From contig MGTV01000039.1 in the NCBI GenBank assembly GCA_001799635.1, positions 1 to 64,000 of the forward strand: a DNA stretch of 64,000 nt, read 5' to 3'. Shown here one piece after another: positions 35,763-45,534 of this stretch. The number at the start of each line of letters is the position of its first letter. The stretch's first letter is position 1. This DNA is from Elusimicrobia bacterium GWA2_62_23 (GTDB lineage Bacteria; Elusimicrobiota; Elusimicrobia; Elusimicrobiales; UBA9959). The translations under genes were made by a program, and so were the position numbers. The notes under the pieces are model-generated. The model was not told where the DNA came from, made no database searches, and was given only the letters and a program-made list of their open reading frames with translations.

Positions 35763-36850
35763 TTCTTTGAAAACCTTTTAATGATCTGCAGCGCCGCCGC
35801 CATTTTCACCTGCGCGCTGGGGTCTTCCAGCGCCGCCGCCAGCAGGGGCTCGGCCTCGTCCTCGGTAATGTAGTTCACGGCCTCCAGGGCTTCGAGTTTT
35901 ACCTCGGGGCTGACCGCGCTCATCGCGGAACGGACCACACCGGCGTCGACCGGGGCGCCGTTGACGGCCAGGCTCCTCTGGGCTGCGATCTTAAGGCGGA
36001 TGTCCGGAGTCCCGGCGGAGATGCCGGACAGTTTGGCCTGCGCCTTCGGGTCTTTTATCAGGCTGAGCACGGAGGCGGCTTTATACTTTATGGTGGGGTT
36101 GGTGTCGTCCGCCAGCTTCAGGAGTTCTTCCAGCGCCTCTTTGCGGGAAGGGTTGCACTTGAGCGCGTCCAGGGCGGCCATGCGCACCCTGACCGATCTC
36201 TCGCTCTGCAGCAGGGCCTTGACGGGCGCGGCGGCCGCGGGAGAACAAACTTTGGCCATCGTGGCCGCGCCCTGGTAGCGCAGCGCCTCGTCCTCGGAGG
36301 TGAGGGCGTCCGTGAACTGGGCGAGTTCTTCGTCGTAGCCTGCCCGGGCGAGTTCGCGGGCCGCGGCGTCGCGGATGGTGCCGTAATTGTCGTTCTTCAG
36401 GGTAAAGAGCACGTCCGCGGCTTTTTTCCCCTTCATCGCCGCAAGAGCCTCCACGGCGTGCTCGCGGACCTTGTTCTGCGAGATCACCTTGAGTTCCACC
36501 AGCGGGGCGTTGGTGACCGGGATGGGGCCCTGGGGCGGGACGTCGTTGATGATGGCGTAAAGCGTTTTTACCCCGGCGGGGCTGCCGAGTTGCCAGAGCG
36601 CCCTGGCGGCGGCTATGCGCACATGCTTGTCTTTGTCCGCCAGCAGGTTCTTCAGCAAGCCGACGGCGGACGGGTTGCCGGCCGCGCCGAGTATGTCGGC
36701 GGCCTGGGCGCGCACTTCGGAGTCGCCGCTCTTGAGCTGCGTCACCACCAGCCGGAGGGCCTTGCGGCCGAGTTCGGCGCGCGAGAGTTCCTGCGCCGGG
36801 CAGGACCCGGGCAGGAGCAGCAACAGGAGTAGGACTGACTTGACCGCCAT
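35759..36850 (-). CDS. Exported HEAT-repeat protein
   Basis: Signal peptide MAVKSVLLLLLLLPGSCPAQ followed by repeated ~31-aa HEAT units (e.g. DKDKHVRIAAARALWQLG). Confidence 0.85.
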   Translation of the reverse strand: MAVKSVLLLLLLLPGSCPAQELSRAELGRKALRLVVTQLKSGDSEVRAQAADILGAAGNPSAVGLLKNLLADKDKHVRIAAARALWQLGSPAGVKTLYAIINDVPPQGPIPVTNAPLVELKVISQNKVREHAVEALAAMKGKKAADVLFTLKNDNYGTIRDAAARELARAGYDEELAQFTDALTSEDEALRYQGAATMAKVCSPAAAAPVKALLQSERSVRVRMAALDALKCNPSRKEALEELLKLADDTNPTIKYKAASVLSLIKDPKAQAKLSGISAGTPDIRLKIAAQRSLAVNGAPVDAGVVRSAMSAVSPEVKLEALEAVNYITEDEAEPLLAAALEDPSAQVKMAAALQIIKRFSKK

Positions 36851-36932
36851 ATATTAGATTGTAACGTTTCGCTGTTTACGGGATGGTTAAGTTTTGGTTA
36901 CAAAATGATTACAGGAATCCCGGTCCGAAAAC

Positions 36933-37009
36933 TGGTGCCCCCTGCAGGACTCGAACCTGCAACCTACTGCTTCGAAGGCAGGCGCTCTATCCAGTTGAGC
37001 TAAGGGGGC
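36933..37009 (-). tRNA. tRNA-Arg (anticodon TCG), CCA encoded
   Basis: Minus strand GCCCCCTTAGCTCAACTGGATAGAGCGCCTGCCTTCGAAGCAGGTAGGTTGCAGGTTCGAGTCCTGCAGGGGGCACCA; anticodon loop CTTCGAA. Confidence 0.96.
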
Positions 37010-37142
37010 CTTCCTGCCGCGGCCGGCGGCTCCTTTGGGCCGCCGGGTTGTGGAACGGCGACAATTATTATAGAATTTATTTAATCGCGGTCATAACGGC
37101 GGTTAAATTTTACCGAAAGCAAAGCTGCTAAGGAGTCTCACT

Positions 37143-37898
37143 ATGGGCGGACATTCTCATTGGGCGGGCATCAAACACAAGAAGGCCATAACCGACGCCA
37201 AACGCGGCAAGGTCTGGACCAAGATCATCAAGGAAATAACCATCGCCGCGAAGGTCGGCGGCGGCAAGCCCGAGGATAATCCCCGCCTGCGCAAGTCCAT
37301 AGAGGACGCCAAGGCCGCCAACATGCCGCTCGATAACGTCAAGCGCGCCATAAGGCGCGGCACGGGCCAGGAGCCCGGCGTGGTCTACGAGGAAATAACC
37401 TACGAAGGCTACGGCCCCGGCGGCATCGCCGTTATCATCAACGTCACCACCGACAGCAAGAACCGCGCCGCCAGCGAGATCCGCAAGATCCTCGACCAGC
37501 ACGGCGGCAACATGGGCTCGGCCGGCTGCGTGGGCTGGATGTTCGAGCAGAAAGGCTACATTTCCGTCAAGAAGGCCGACGCCAAGGAAGACGAGCTGAT
37601 GAGCCTCTCCCTCGAGGTCGGCGCGGAGGACTTCCGCTCGCCCGAGGGTTCCGATGAATACGAGGTCATCACCGCCCCGCAGGATTTCGATTCCGTGAAG
37701 GCCAAGCTCGAGGAGAAGAAGGTCCCCCTCGTCACCTCCGAGATCACGATGCTGCCCAAGAACGAGGTCAACGTGGGCGAGGACAACGCCCAGCGCGTGC
37801 TCGACCTGATGGAGTCCCTGGAAGACCACGACGACGTGCAGAAGGTCTATTCCAACTTCAACATTCCCGACGCGGTCATCGCCAAGCTGGAGAAGTAA
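37143..37898 (+). CDS. YebC/PmpR-family protein
   Basis: MGGHSHWAGIKHKKAITDAKRGKVWTKIIKEITIAAKVGGGKPEDNPRLR. Confidence 0.97.
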   Translation: MGGHSHWAGIKHKKAITDAKRGKVWTKIIKEITIAAKVGGGKPEDNPRLRKSIEDAKAANMPLDNVKRAIRRGTGQEPGVVYEEITYEGYGPGGIAVIINVTTDSKNRAASEIRKILDQHGGNMGSAGCVGWMFEQKGYISVKKADAKEDELMSLSLEVGAEDFRSPEGSDEYEVITAPQDFDSVKAKLEEKKVPLVTSEITMLPKNEVNVGEDNAQRVLDLMESLEDHDDVQKVYSNFNIPDAVIAKLEK

Positions 37899-37908
37899 CC
37901 CTCACACG

Positions 37909-38427
37909 ATGAGGATACTTGGCATAGATCCGGGGCTGGACCGAACAGGCTGGGCCGTGCTCGAGAAAGACGGCCCCGCCCCCCCCGCCCTGGCCGCGGC
38001 CGGCCTCATCCACACTCCCAAGAACACCCCGCTCGAAAAGCGCCTGGCGTCCATCTACGACGCTTTCTGCGCGCTCATCCTGGAACACCGCCCGGCCGAG
38101 GCGGCCATAGAGGAAGTCTTTTTTTCCAAGCGCGCCGATACCCAGGCCAACACCACCCACGCCCGCGGCGTGATCCTGCTGGCCTGCGAGAAGAACGCCC
38201 TGCCCATCAGCGCCTACAACCCCAAGGTCATAAAGAAGACCGTGGCCGGCAGCGGCACCGCCGAGAAGCGCCAGATCCAGCGCGTGGTGCAGATAACCCT
38301 CAACCTGCCTTCCATGCCCGAGCCGGACGACGTGGCCGACGCGATGGCCGCCGGGCTCTGCCACCTGCGCCTGGCGCCTTTCGCCAGGGCCGTCGCCGCC
38401 GCCAGGGCCAAGGCGGGCGTGAGATGA
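37909..38427 (+). CDS. ruvC: Holliday junction resolvase RuvC
   Basis: MRILGIDPGLDRTGWAVLE...AAIEEVFFSKRADTQANTTHARGVILLA...DDVADAMAAGLCH. Confidence 0.96.
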   Translation: MRILGIDPGLDRTGWAVLEKDGPAPPALAAAGLIHTPKNTPLEKRLASIYDAFCALILEHRPAEAAIEEVFFSKRADTQANTTHARGVILLACEKNALPISAYNPKVIKKTVAGSGTAEKRQIQRVVQITLNLPSMPEPDDVADAMAAGLCHLRLAPFARAVAAARAKAGVR

Positions 38428-39035
38428 TAGCCTACCTGCGCGGCACCGTGGCGTTCAGGAATCCCGAGAGCGCCGTCATAGAGACCGGCGGCGTCGGTTA
38501 CGAGGTTTTTTTCTGCGAGCCCTCCCTGGAGGCGCTCGGCCCGGCCGGCTCCCCCGCCGAGGTCTTCATCGCGGAATCCATCAGCATGTACGGCGGCACC
38601 GCCCTGTACGGGTTCCTGAGCCGCGACGAGAAGCTGCTCTTCGACCTGCTGCGCGACGCCGTACCGAATACAGGCGCCAAGAAGGCCCTGGACTACCTGG
38701 GCAAGGCCGTGAAGTCGCTGCCTGATTTTACCCGCGCCGTGGCCGACAAGGATCCCAAGCCGCTTACCGCCATTTTCGGTTTCACCGCCAAGACCGCCGA
38801 AAAGCTCATAGCGGCCCTCAAGGACAAGCTGCCGGCCTCCGGCCTGGCCGTGCCGCCCGGCCCCCTGGGCGCTTCCGCCGCGGTGTACCTGCAGGCCATG
38901 AGCGCCCTGACGGGCCTAGGCTTCCGGGCCGCCGACGCCCGCGCCGCCCTGGAAGAGGCCGCCGCCGAAGCCGGGCCCAAGGCCGGCGCCGAAGCCCTCA
39001 TCCGCCTGGCCCTCAAGCGCCTCTCGCCGAAATAA
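38424..39035 (+). CDS. ruvA: RuvA, Holliday junction branch migration subunit (divergent helix-hairpin-helix loops)
   Basis: MIAYLRGTVAFRNPESAVIETGGVGYEVFF...LYGFLSRDEKLLFDLL; position between ruvC and ruvB. Confidence 0.92.
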   Translation: MIAYLRGTVAFRNPESAVIETGGVGYEVFFCEPSLEALGPAGSPAEVFIAESISMYGGTALYGFLSRDEKLLFDLLRDAVPNTGAKKALDYLGKAVKSLPDFTRAVADKDPKPLTAIFGFTAKTAEKLIAALKDKLPASGLAVPPGPLGASAAVYLQAMSALTGLGFRAADARAALEEAAAEAGPKAGAEALIRLALKRLSPK

Positions 39036-39036
39036 A

Positions 39037-40059
39037 ATGAAAAAAGACGATATCCTCACCCCGCGCCCCGCGCCCGACGAGACCGGCCGCCTGGAATCCG
39101 CCCTCCGCCCGACCTCCCTCGACGAATTCGTCGGCCAGGCCCGGCTGAAGGAGAATCTCAAGGTCTTCATCCAGGCCGCCCGCGGCCGCAAGGAGCCGCT
39201 GGACCACTGCCTTTTCTACTCTCCCCCCGGCCTCGGCAAGACCACCCTTTCCCATATCCTGGCCCGGGAGATGGGCGTGAACATTAAGGTCACGTCCGGG
39301 CCCGTGCTCTCCAAGCCCGGCGACCTCGCCGCCATGCTCACTACCGAACTGGCCGAGGGCGACATCCTTTTTATCGACGAGATCCACCGCCTCAACGCCG
39401 CCGTCGAGGAGGCGCTCTACCCGGTGATGGAGGACTTCCTGTTCTTCATCAGCACCGGCCAGGGCCCCGGCGCCACCACCCTCAAGCTCGCCGTGCCCCG
39501 CTTCACGCTGGTAGGCGCCACCACGCGCAGCGGCCTGCTTACCGGCCCGCTGCGGGACCGCTTCGGCATAGTTTTCAACCTCGGCTTCTACGAAGAGGCC
39601 GAGATCACCAGCATCCTGGTCCGCTCCGCCGGCATCCTGGGCAGCAAGGCCGAAAAGCCGGCGCTGCAGCTCATCGCCCGCCGCTCGCGCGGTACGCCGC
39701 GCATAGCCAACCGCCTGCTCAAGCGCGTGCGGGACTTCGCCGACGTCAAAGGCGGCGGCGTGATCACCGGCCCCGTCACCGAGGCGGCCATGGCCTCCCT
39801 GGAGATAGACGCCGAGGGACTAGACGACCTGGACCGCCGGATCCTCCTTACCATCGCCGAAAAGTTCGCCGGCGGCCCGGTGGGCATAGACACGCTTTCC
39901 GTGGCGGTTTCCGAAGAGCCGGATACCCTTACCGACGTCATAGAGCCTTTCCTTATACAGGGCGGCTTCCTCAAGCGCACCACCCGCGGCCGCGTGATCA
40001 CGGCCAAGGCCGCCGCGCACCTGGGCCTGAAGCTGCCCCGACAGCAAGAGCTCATCTGA
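39037..40059 (+). CDS. ruvB: RuvB, Holliday junction helicase
   Basis: LRPTSLDEFVGQARLKENLKVFIQAARGRKEPLDHCLFYSPPGLGKTTLSHILAREMG...FIDEIHRL...GATTRSGLLTGPLRDRFGI. Confidence 0.97.
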   Translation: MKKDDILTPRPAPDETGRLESALRPTSLDEFVGQARLKENLKVFIQAARGRKEPLDHCLFYSPPGLGKTTLSHILAREMGVNIKVTSGPVLSKPGDLAAMLTTELAEGDILFIDEIHRLNAAVEEALYPVMEDFLFFISTGQGPGATTLKLAVPRFTLVGATTRSGLLTGPLRDRFGIVFNLGFYEEAEITSILVRSAGILGSKAEKPALQLIARRSRGTPRIANRLLKRVRDFADVKGGGVITGPVTEAAMASLEIDAEGLDDLDRRILLTIAEKFAGGPVGIDTLSVAVSEEPDTLTDVIEPFLIQGGFLKRTTRGRVITAKAAAHLGLKLPRQQELI

Positions 40060-40068
40060 ACTACCGCA

Positions 40069-41205
40069 ATGAAACGCATCCTGGCCCTGCTGCTAGCCGT
40101 CCTGCCCTGCCCCGCCCTCCTGGCGGCCGACGGGCGCGCGGCCGAGGGGCCCCGCATCAGGGTGGCGATCGCCCGCAATTCCCCGTCCATCAAACTTAAG
40201 ACCTCGGCCAAGATCTTCGTCACCGAGGGAGCCAGCGGCAAGAAGTTCCTGCTCCTGGAGAACGCCGCCTACGACATAAAGCCCTCCGCGGGCGGCATCG
40301 CCGTGGCCGGCCAGCAGCTGGCCTCGCCCATAAAGCTCTCCCCTCCCGACGGCGAGGAGCGCATCCGCCTGGGCGGCAAGCTCTACAAGGGCGACATTCT
40401 CATCCATACCGTGGCCGGCGACCGCCTGGACATCATAGAACATCTTTCCATCGAGGACTACCTGTACGGCGTGCTCCCGGTGGAGATGAGCCCGGACTGG
40501 CCGCTTGAGGCGCTCAAGGCGCAGGCCGTGGCGTCGCGCACCTACGCCATGAAGTACATAAACACCTCCCGGGATTACGACGTTACCGACGGGGTGGAGA
40601 AGCAGGTCTATACCGGCGCGGGCAGGGCCAACGGCCGCATCATGGAAGCCGTCAACAGTACGCGCGGCGAAGTCCTGAAATACAAGGGGAAGCTGCTTAC
40701 CGCTTTCTTCCACGCCTGCTGCGGCGGCCATACGGCCAGCGCGAAGTCCGCCTGGGGCGAAGACGTGCTGAAGCCGCTTTACGGGGTGCAGGACCCCTTC
40801 TGCGCGCCCTCCAGGCATTCCAGGTGGAAGTTCTACGTGCCCACCCAGGACCTCCTCAAGTTCATACAGACACGGGGCTCGACGGCCCTTAAGATAAAAG
40901 GAGTGCGGGTCTATAAGAAGGATCGCTCCGGCAGGGCGGTCTCGCTGCGCTTTACCACGGACCGCGGCGCCCGGGACGTCTCCGTCAACGAATTCCGCAA
41001 ACATATCGGCAATTCCGAGTTCAGGAGCTCCCTGGTGACCCGCGTGGTCCCGGTAAAGGGCGGTTACGAGTTCGCCGGCCGCGGCTGGGGCCACGGCGTG
41101 GGCATGTGCCAGGAGGGCGCCAAGTACATGGCCCTCAAGGGCAGGCCCTACAAGAAGATCCTCCGCCACTATTATCCCGGAGTGACGATAACCGATTATG
41201 AGTGA
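40069..41205 (+). CDS. SpoIID/LytB-domain protein
   Basis: LSIEDYLYGVLPVEMSPDWPLEALKAQAVASRTYAMKY...GRGWGHGVGMCQEGAKYMALKG. Confidence 0.92.
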   Translation: MKRILALLLAVLPCPALLAADGRAAEGPRIRVAIARNSPSIKLKTSAKIFVTEGASGKKFLLLENAAYDIKPSAGGIAVAGQQLASPIKLSPPDGEERIRLGGKLYKGDILIHTVAGDRLDIIEHLSIEDYLYGVLPVEMSPDWPLEALKAQAVASRTYAMKYINTSRDYDVTDGVEKQVYTGAGRANGRIMEAVNSTRGEVLKYKGKLLTAFFHACCGGHTASAKSAWGEDVLKPLYGVQDPFCAPSRHSRWKFYVPTQDLLKFIQTRGSTALKIKGVRVYKKDRSGRAVSLRFTTDRGARDVSVNEFRKHIGNSEFRSSLVTRVVPVKGGYEFAGRGWGHGVGMCQEGAKYMALKGRPYKKILRHYYPGVTITDYE

Positions 41206-42241
41206 AGCGCTTACCGAATTCGAAGCCCTTGAAATAGAGCCGCTCATCGCCGACCGGCCGGCCGAGCCGCGGGATTCCTCGCGGCTGCTGGCCGTGAACC
41301 GCTCCGACGGCAGCCTCACCCACTTGCGCTTCAGGGACCTTCCCTCCCGGCTGGGCCCCTCGGACCTGCTGGTGCTCAACCGCAGCAAGGTCTGGAAAGC
41401 CCGCCTGGCCGCGGCCAAGCCCACCGGCGGCAAGTCCGAGATCCTGCTGATGGCCCCTTCCACAGCCGACGGCCTCACCTGGACGGGCCTCTGCCGCAAG
41501 GTGCTGCCCGGGCAGTTCCTGGAGTGCGCGGGCGGCGCGAAGGCGGAATGCCTGGCCCGCAACGCCGACGGCAGCTATTCTTTCCGTTTCTCTACCCCGG
41601 TGGACGAGGCCTATCTCCTGGCCAACGGTGCCGTGCCGCTGCCGCAGTACATCCTCAACGCCCGCAAGCGCCGCGGCGCCGAAGCGCCCGCCGACGAGGA
41701 GAAGTACCAGACGGTTTACGCCGCCGAGGCGGGTTCCATCGCCGCCCACACCGCGGGCTTTCATTTTACGCCGGACCTTTTCGAGCGCCTGGCCGCGGCC
41801 GGCGTGAAGAAAACCTTCGTGACCCTGCATATCGGCTGGGGCACGTTCAAGCCGGTGCGCGCCGAGGACCCGGCCGCCCACGTGATGATGGAAGAGACCT
41901 GTTTCGTTCCCGAGGAGACCGCGGCCCTGGTCAACGCCCACCGGGCGGCCGGCGGCCGCGTGATCGCCGTGGGGACCTCCTCCATGCGTACCCTGGAGAC
42001 TTTTACCGGCGAGGACGGGACGCTGAAGGCGGGCTCGGGCAAGGCCGGCCTGTTCATCCGGCCGGGCTACAGGTTCAAGTCGGCGGGGGCCTTCATTACG
42101 AACCTGCACGTGCCGGATTCGGCCCCCCTCTACATGACCGCCGCCTTCGCCGGCCGCGACCTGCTTTTTAAAGCGTATTCGGAAGCCGTTAAGGAAAAGT
42201 ACCGCTTCTACTCCTACGGCGACTCGATGATAGTTCTGTAG
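41198..42241 (+). CDS. queA: S-adenosylmethionine:tRNA ribosyltransferase-isomerase
   Basis: PAEPRDSSRLLAVNRSDGSLTHLRFRDLPSRLGPSDLLVLNRSKVWKARL...FTPDLFERLAAAGVKKTFVTLHIGWGTFKPV. Confidence 0.96.
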   Translation: MSEALTEFEALEIEPLIADRPAEPRDSSRLLAVNRSDGSLTHLRFRDLPSRLGPSDLLVLNRSKVWKARLAAAKPTGGKSEILLMAPSTADGLTWTGLCRKVLPGQFLECAGGAKAECLARNADGSYSFRFSTPVDEAYLLANGAVPLPQYILNARKRRGAEAPADEEKYQTVYAAEAGSIAAHTAGFHFTPDLFERLAAAGVKKTFVTLHIGWGTFKPVRAEDPAAHVMMEETCFVPEETAALVNAHRAAGGRVIAVGTSSMRTLETFTGEDGTLKAGSGKAGLFIRPGYRFKSAGAFITNLHVPDSAPLYMTAAFAGRDLLFKAYSEAVKEKYRFYSYGDSMIVL

Positions 42242-42264
42242 TTGGCGCTGTGGTGAGTCGGTCC

Positions 42265-42543
42265 GGCCGAGGTGTTATTCCGCTCGCCAGGACTGCAGGG
42301 AACCGTTGCGCGGTTCCCCTCCAACCTGCGGTTGGAGCCTCCCTTCCCCAACTGGCGCTCGGAACAACACCTCGGCCGTCCCTCTGCGGCAGGCCGAATA
42401 ACAGGAGCGGGTGGCGAGGGTGTGCCTTCCGAGGGATTTCCCGGAAGCCCGAGCTTGCGTAAGCGCGAGGGCTGAGGGATAAACGGCGCGCACGGTGTGC
42501 GCGACCGTGTGCCCGAGGAAGGCATACCCTCGACAGGACCCGC
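42265..42543. repeat. Large double-palindromic intergenic element (two adjacent cloverleaf-like folds)
   Basis: Outer arms 42265-42290/42352-42377 (23 of 26 bp match) enclosing two perfect 8-bp hairpins; second outer arms 42407-42430/42517-42543 enclosing further hairpins. Confidence 0.85.
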
Positions 42544-42579
42544 GCACTTGCAGGCCGGCCGAAGCGAAGTTGGACTTAA

Positions 42580-43731
<1,152 letters not shown>

Positions 43732-43802
43732 CCCCGCTATATTATTAATAAGATTAAAAATTTGTTAGAATATTTCCGCACTAAGTCGACGACGGAGGAA
43801 CA

Positions 43803-44078
43803 ATGAACCAGAACGGCGCTCTCATGCAGCTTATCCCTTTCGTGGCCGTGGCCGCGATATTTTATTTCCTGCTTATCCGCCCCCAGCAGAAACAGATGAA
43901 AGAGACCAAGAAGATGCTGGAGGCCCTCAAGCCCGGCGATAGGGTCATCACCCGCGGCGGCCTGATAGGCGTGATCACCTCCCTGAAGGAAGACGAAGTG
44001 GAAGTGGAGATCGCCAAGGGCGTGAAGGCGGTTTTCACCCGCAGCGCGGTCGGCGCGGTCATGAACGCGGTGAAATGA
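43803..44078 (+). CDS. yajC: Preprotein translocase subunit YajC
   Basis: AIFYFLLIRPQQKQMKETKKMLEALKPGDRVITRGGLIGVI. Confidence 0.96.
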   Translation: MNQNGALMQLIPFVAVAAIFYFLLIRPQQKQMKETKKMLEALKPGDRVITRGGLIGVITSLKEDEVEVEIAKGVKAVFTRSAVGAVMNAVK

Positions 44079-44100
44079 ACCTGACAAGGAGCCATAGCAA

Positions 44101-45534
44101 ATGAACAAATTACACTGGAAGATAGGCACCGTCCTGGGACTGCTCATCCTCTCGTTCTGGCTGCTGTACCCCTCCGTGGAGTGGTATACCAAGACCAACG
44201 ACGAGAGGGCCAAGACCGAGGCCATGCGCATGCGCCCCAAGCGCATCCTGAACCTGGGCCTGGACCTGCGCGGCGGCACCCACCTGCTGCTCGAGCTGGA
44301 CGTTGAAAAGCTCGAGAAGAAGGAAAAACTCAACGACGCCATGACCCGCGCCATCGAGATCATCCGCAACCGCGTGGACCAGTACGGCGTGGGCGAAACC
44401 CCCATCTCCCGCCAGGGCGAGCGCTGGATCTCCGTGGACCTGCCCGGCATCTCCAACACCGAGGAAGCCGAGAACCTCATCGGCAAGACCGCCCTGCTGG
44501 AATTCCGTCTGGTCAACACTTCCTCCGAGGCGCAGGCGGTGCTGTCCAAAGTGGACGGCATGGACGAGCCCCCCTTCGACAAGAAAGGCGCGCTCCTCCC
44601 CGAGATCGCCAAACTGATGCCCAAGAACTCCATCCTGCGCAAGGCCGCCCCCGGACCCGAAGGCGAGAAGGCCCGCTACTACGTGCTTGAGGCCGTAGTG
44701 CCCGTGACGGGCGCCTACCTGGAGAGCGCCCGCGTGGAGACCGACCAGCAGTTCGGCACCCCGAGCATCGGCTTCACCTTCAACAAGGAAGGCGGCAAGC
44801 TGTTCGAGGAGTTCACCGGCGCCAACGTCAACAAATACCTGGCCATCGTCCTCGACGACGTGGTGCACTCCGCGCCCGTCATCAAAAGCCGCATAGGCGG
44901 CGGCTCGGGCGTCATCGAAGGCAGCTTCACCATGGAAGAGGCCCGCAACCTGGCCATCATCCTGCGCGCCGGCGCCCTGCCGGCCCCGGTCAATATCATC
45001 GAGAAGCGCGTGGTCGGCCCCGGCCTCGGCGAAGACTCCATCAAGAAGGGCGTCTCGGCCGCGATGATAGGCTTCATCCTGGTCATAGCCTTCATGCTGG
45101 TGTACTACCGCGCCGGCGGCTTCGTGGCCGACATAGCGCTGGCCCTGAACTTCGTGTTCCTGGCCGCCGCGATGAGTTACTTCGGCGCCACCCTGACGCT
45201 GCCCGGCATAGCCGGCATCATCCTGTCGCTCGCCATGGCCATAGACGCGAACGTCCTCATCCTTGAGCGCATGCGCGAGGAACTGGCGCTGGCCAAGCCG
45301 GTGGCGATGATCATCCCCGTCTCCTACGACAAGGCCTGGAGCGCCATCCTGGACTCGAACGTGACCACCTGGATAGCGGCCATCTTCCTGTTCCAGTTCG
45401 GCTCCGGCCCCGTGAAGGGTTTCGCCGTAACGCTGACCATCGGCCTCTTGGTCGGTATGTTCACCTCGGTCTTCGTGACCAGGGCGATCTATGAATTCTG
45501 GCTCACGTCCAATCCCAAGGAGCTCAGCATATGA
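44101..45534 (+). CDS. secD: Protein translocase subunit SecD
   Basis: LNLGLDLRGGTHLLLELDVEKLEKKE...AMAIDANVLILERMREEL. Confidence 0.97.
   Translation: MNKLHWKIGTVLGLLILSFWLLYPSVEWYTKTNDERAKTEAMRMRPKRILNLGLDLRGGTHLLLELDVEKLEKKEKLNDAMTRAIEIIRNRVDQYGVGETPISRQGERWISVDLPGISNTEEAENLIGKTALLEFRLVNTSSEAQAVLSKVDGMDEPPFDKKGALLPEIAKLMPKNSILRKAAPGPEGEKARYYVLEAVVPVTGAYLESARVETDQQFGTPSIGFTFNKEGGKLFEEFTGANVNKYLAIVLDDVVHSAPVIKSRIGGGSGVIEGSFTMEEARNLAIILRAGALPAPVNIIEKRVVGPGLGEDSIKKGVSAAMIGFILVIAFMLVYYRAGGFVADIALALNFVFLAAAMSYFGATLTLPGIAGIILSLAMAIDANVLILERMREELALAKPVAMIIPVSYDKAWSAILDSNVTTWIAAIFLFQFGSGPVKGFAVTLTIGLLVGMFTSVFVTRAIYEFWLTSNPKELSI

Noticed and set aside
36933-37009. tRNA-Arg as a mobile-element attachment site
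   Set aside because: No integrase and no repeated tRNA 3' fragment seen nearby; flanks are ordinary core genes.
37022-37047. CCGGCGGC...GCCGCCGG hairpin upstream of the tRNA as a terminator
   Set aside because: Good stem but no T-tract on either strand; not enough to call.
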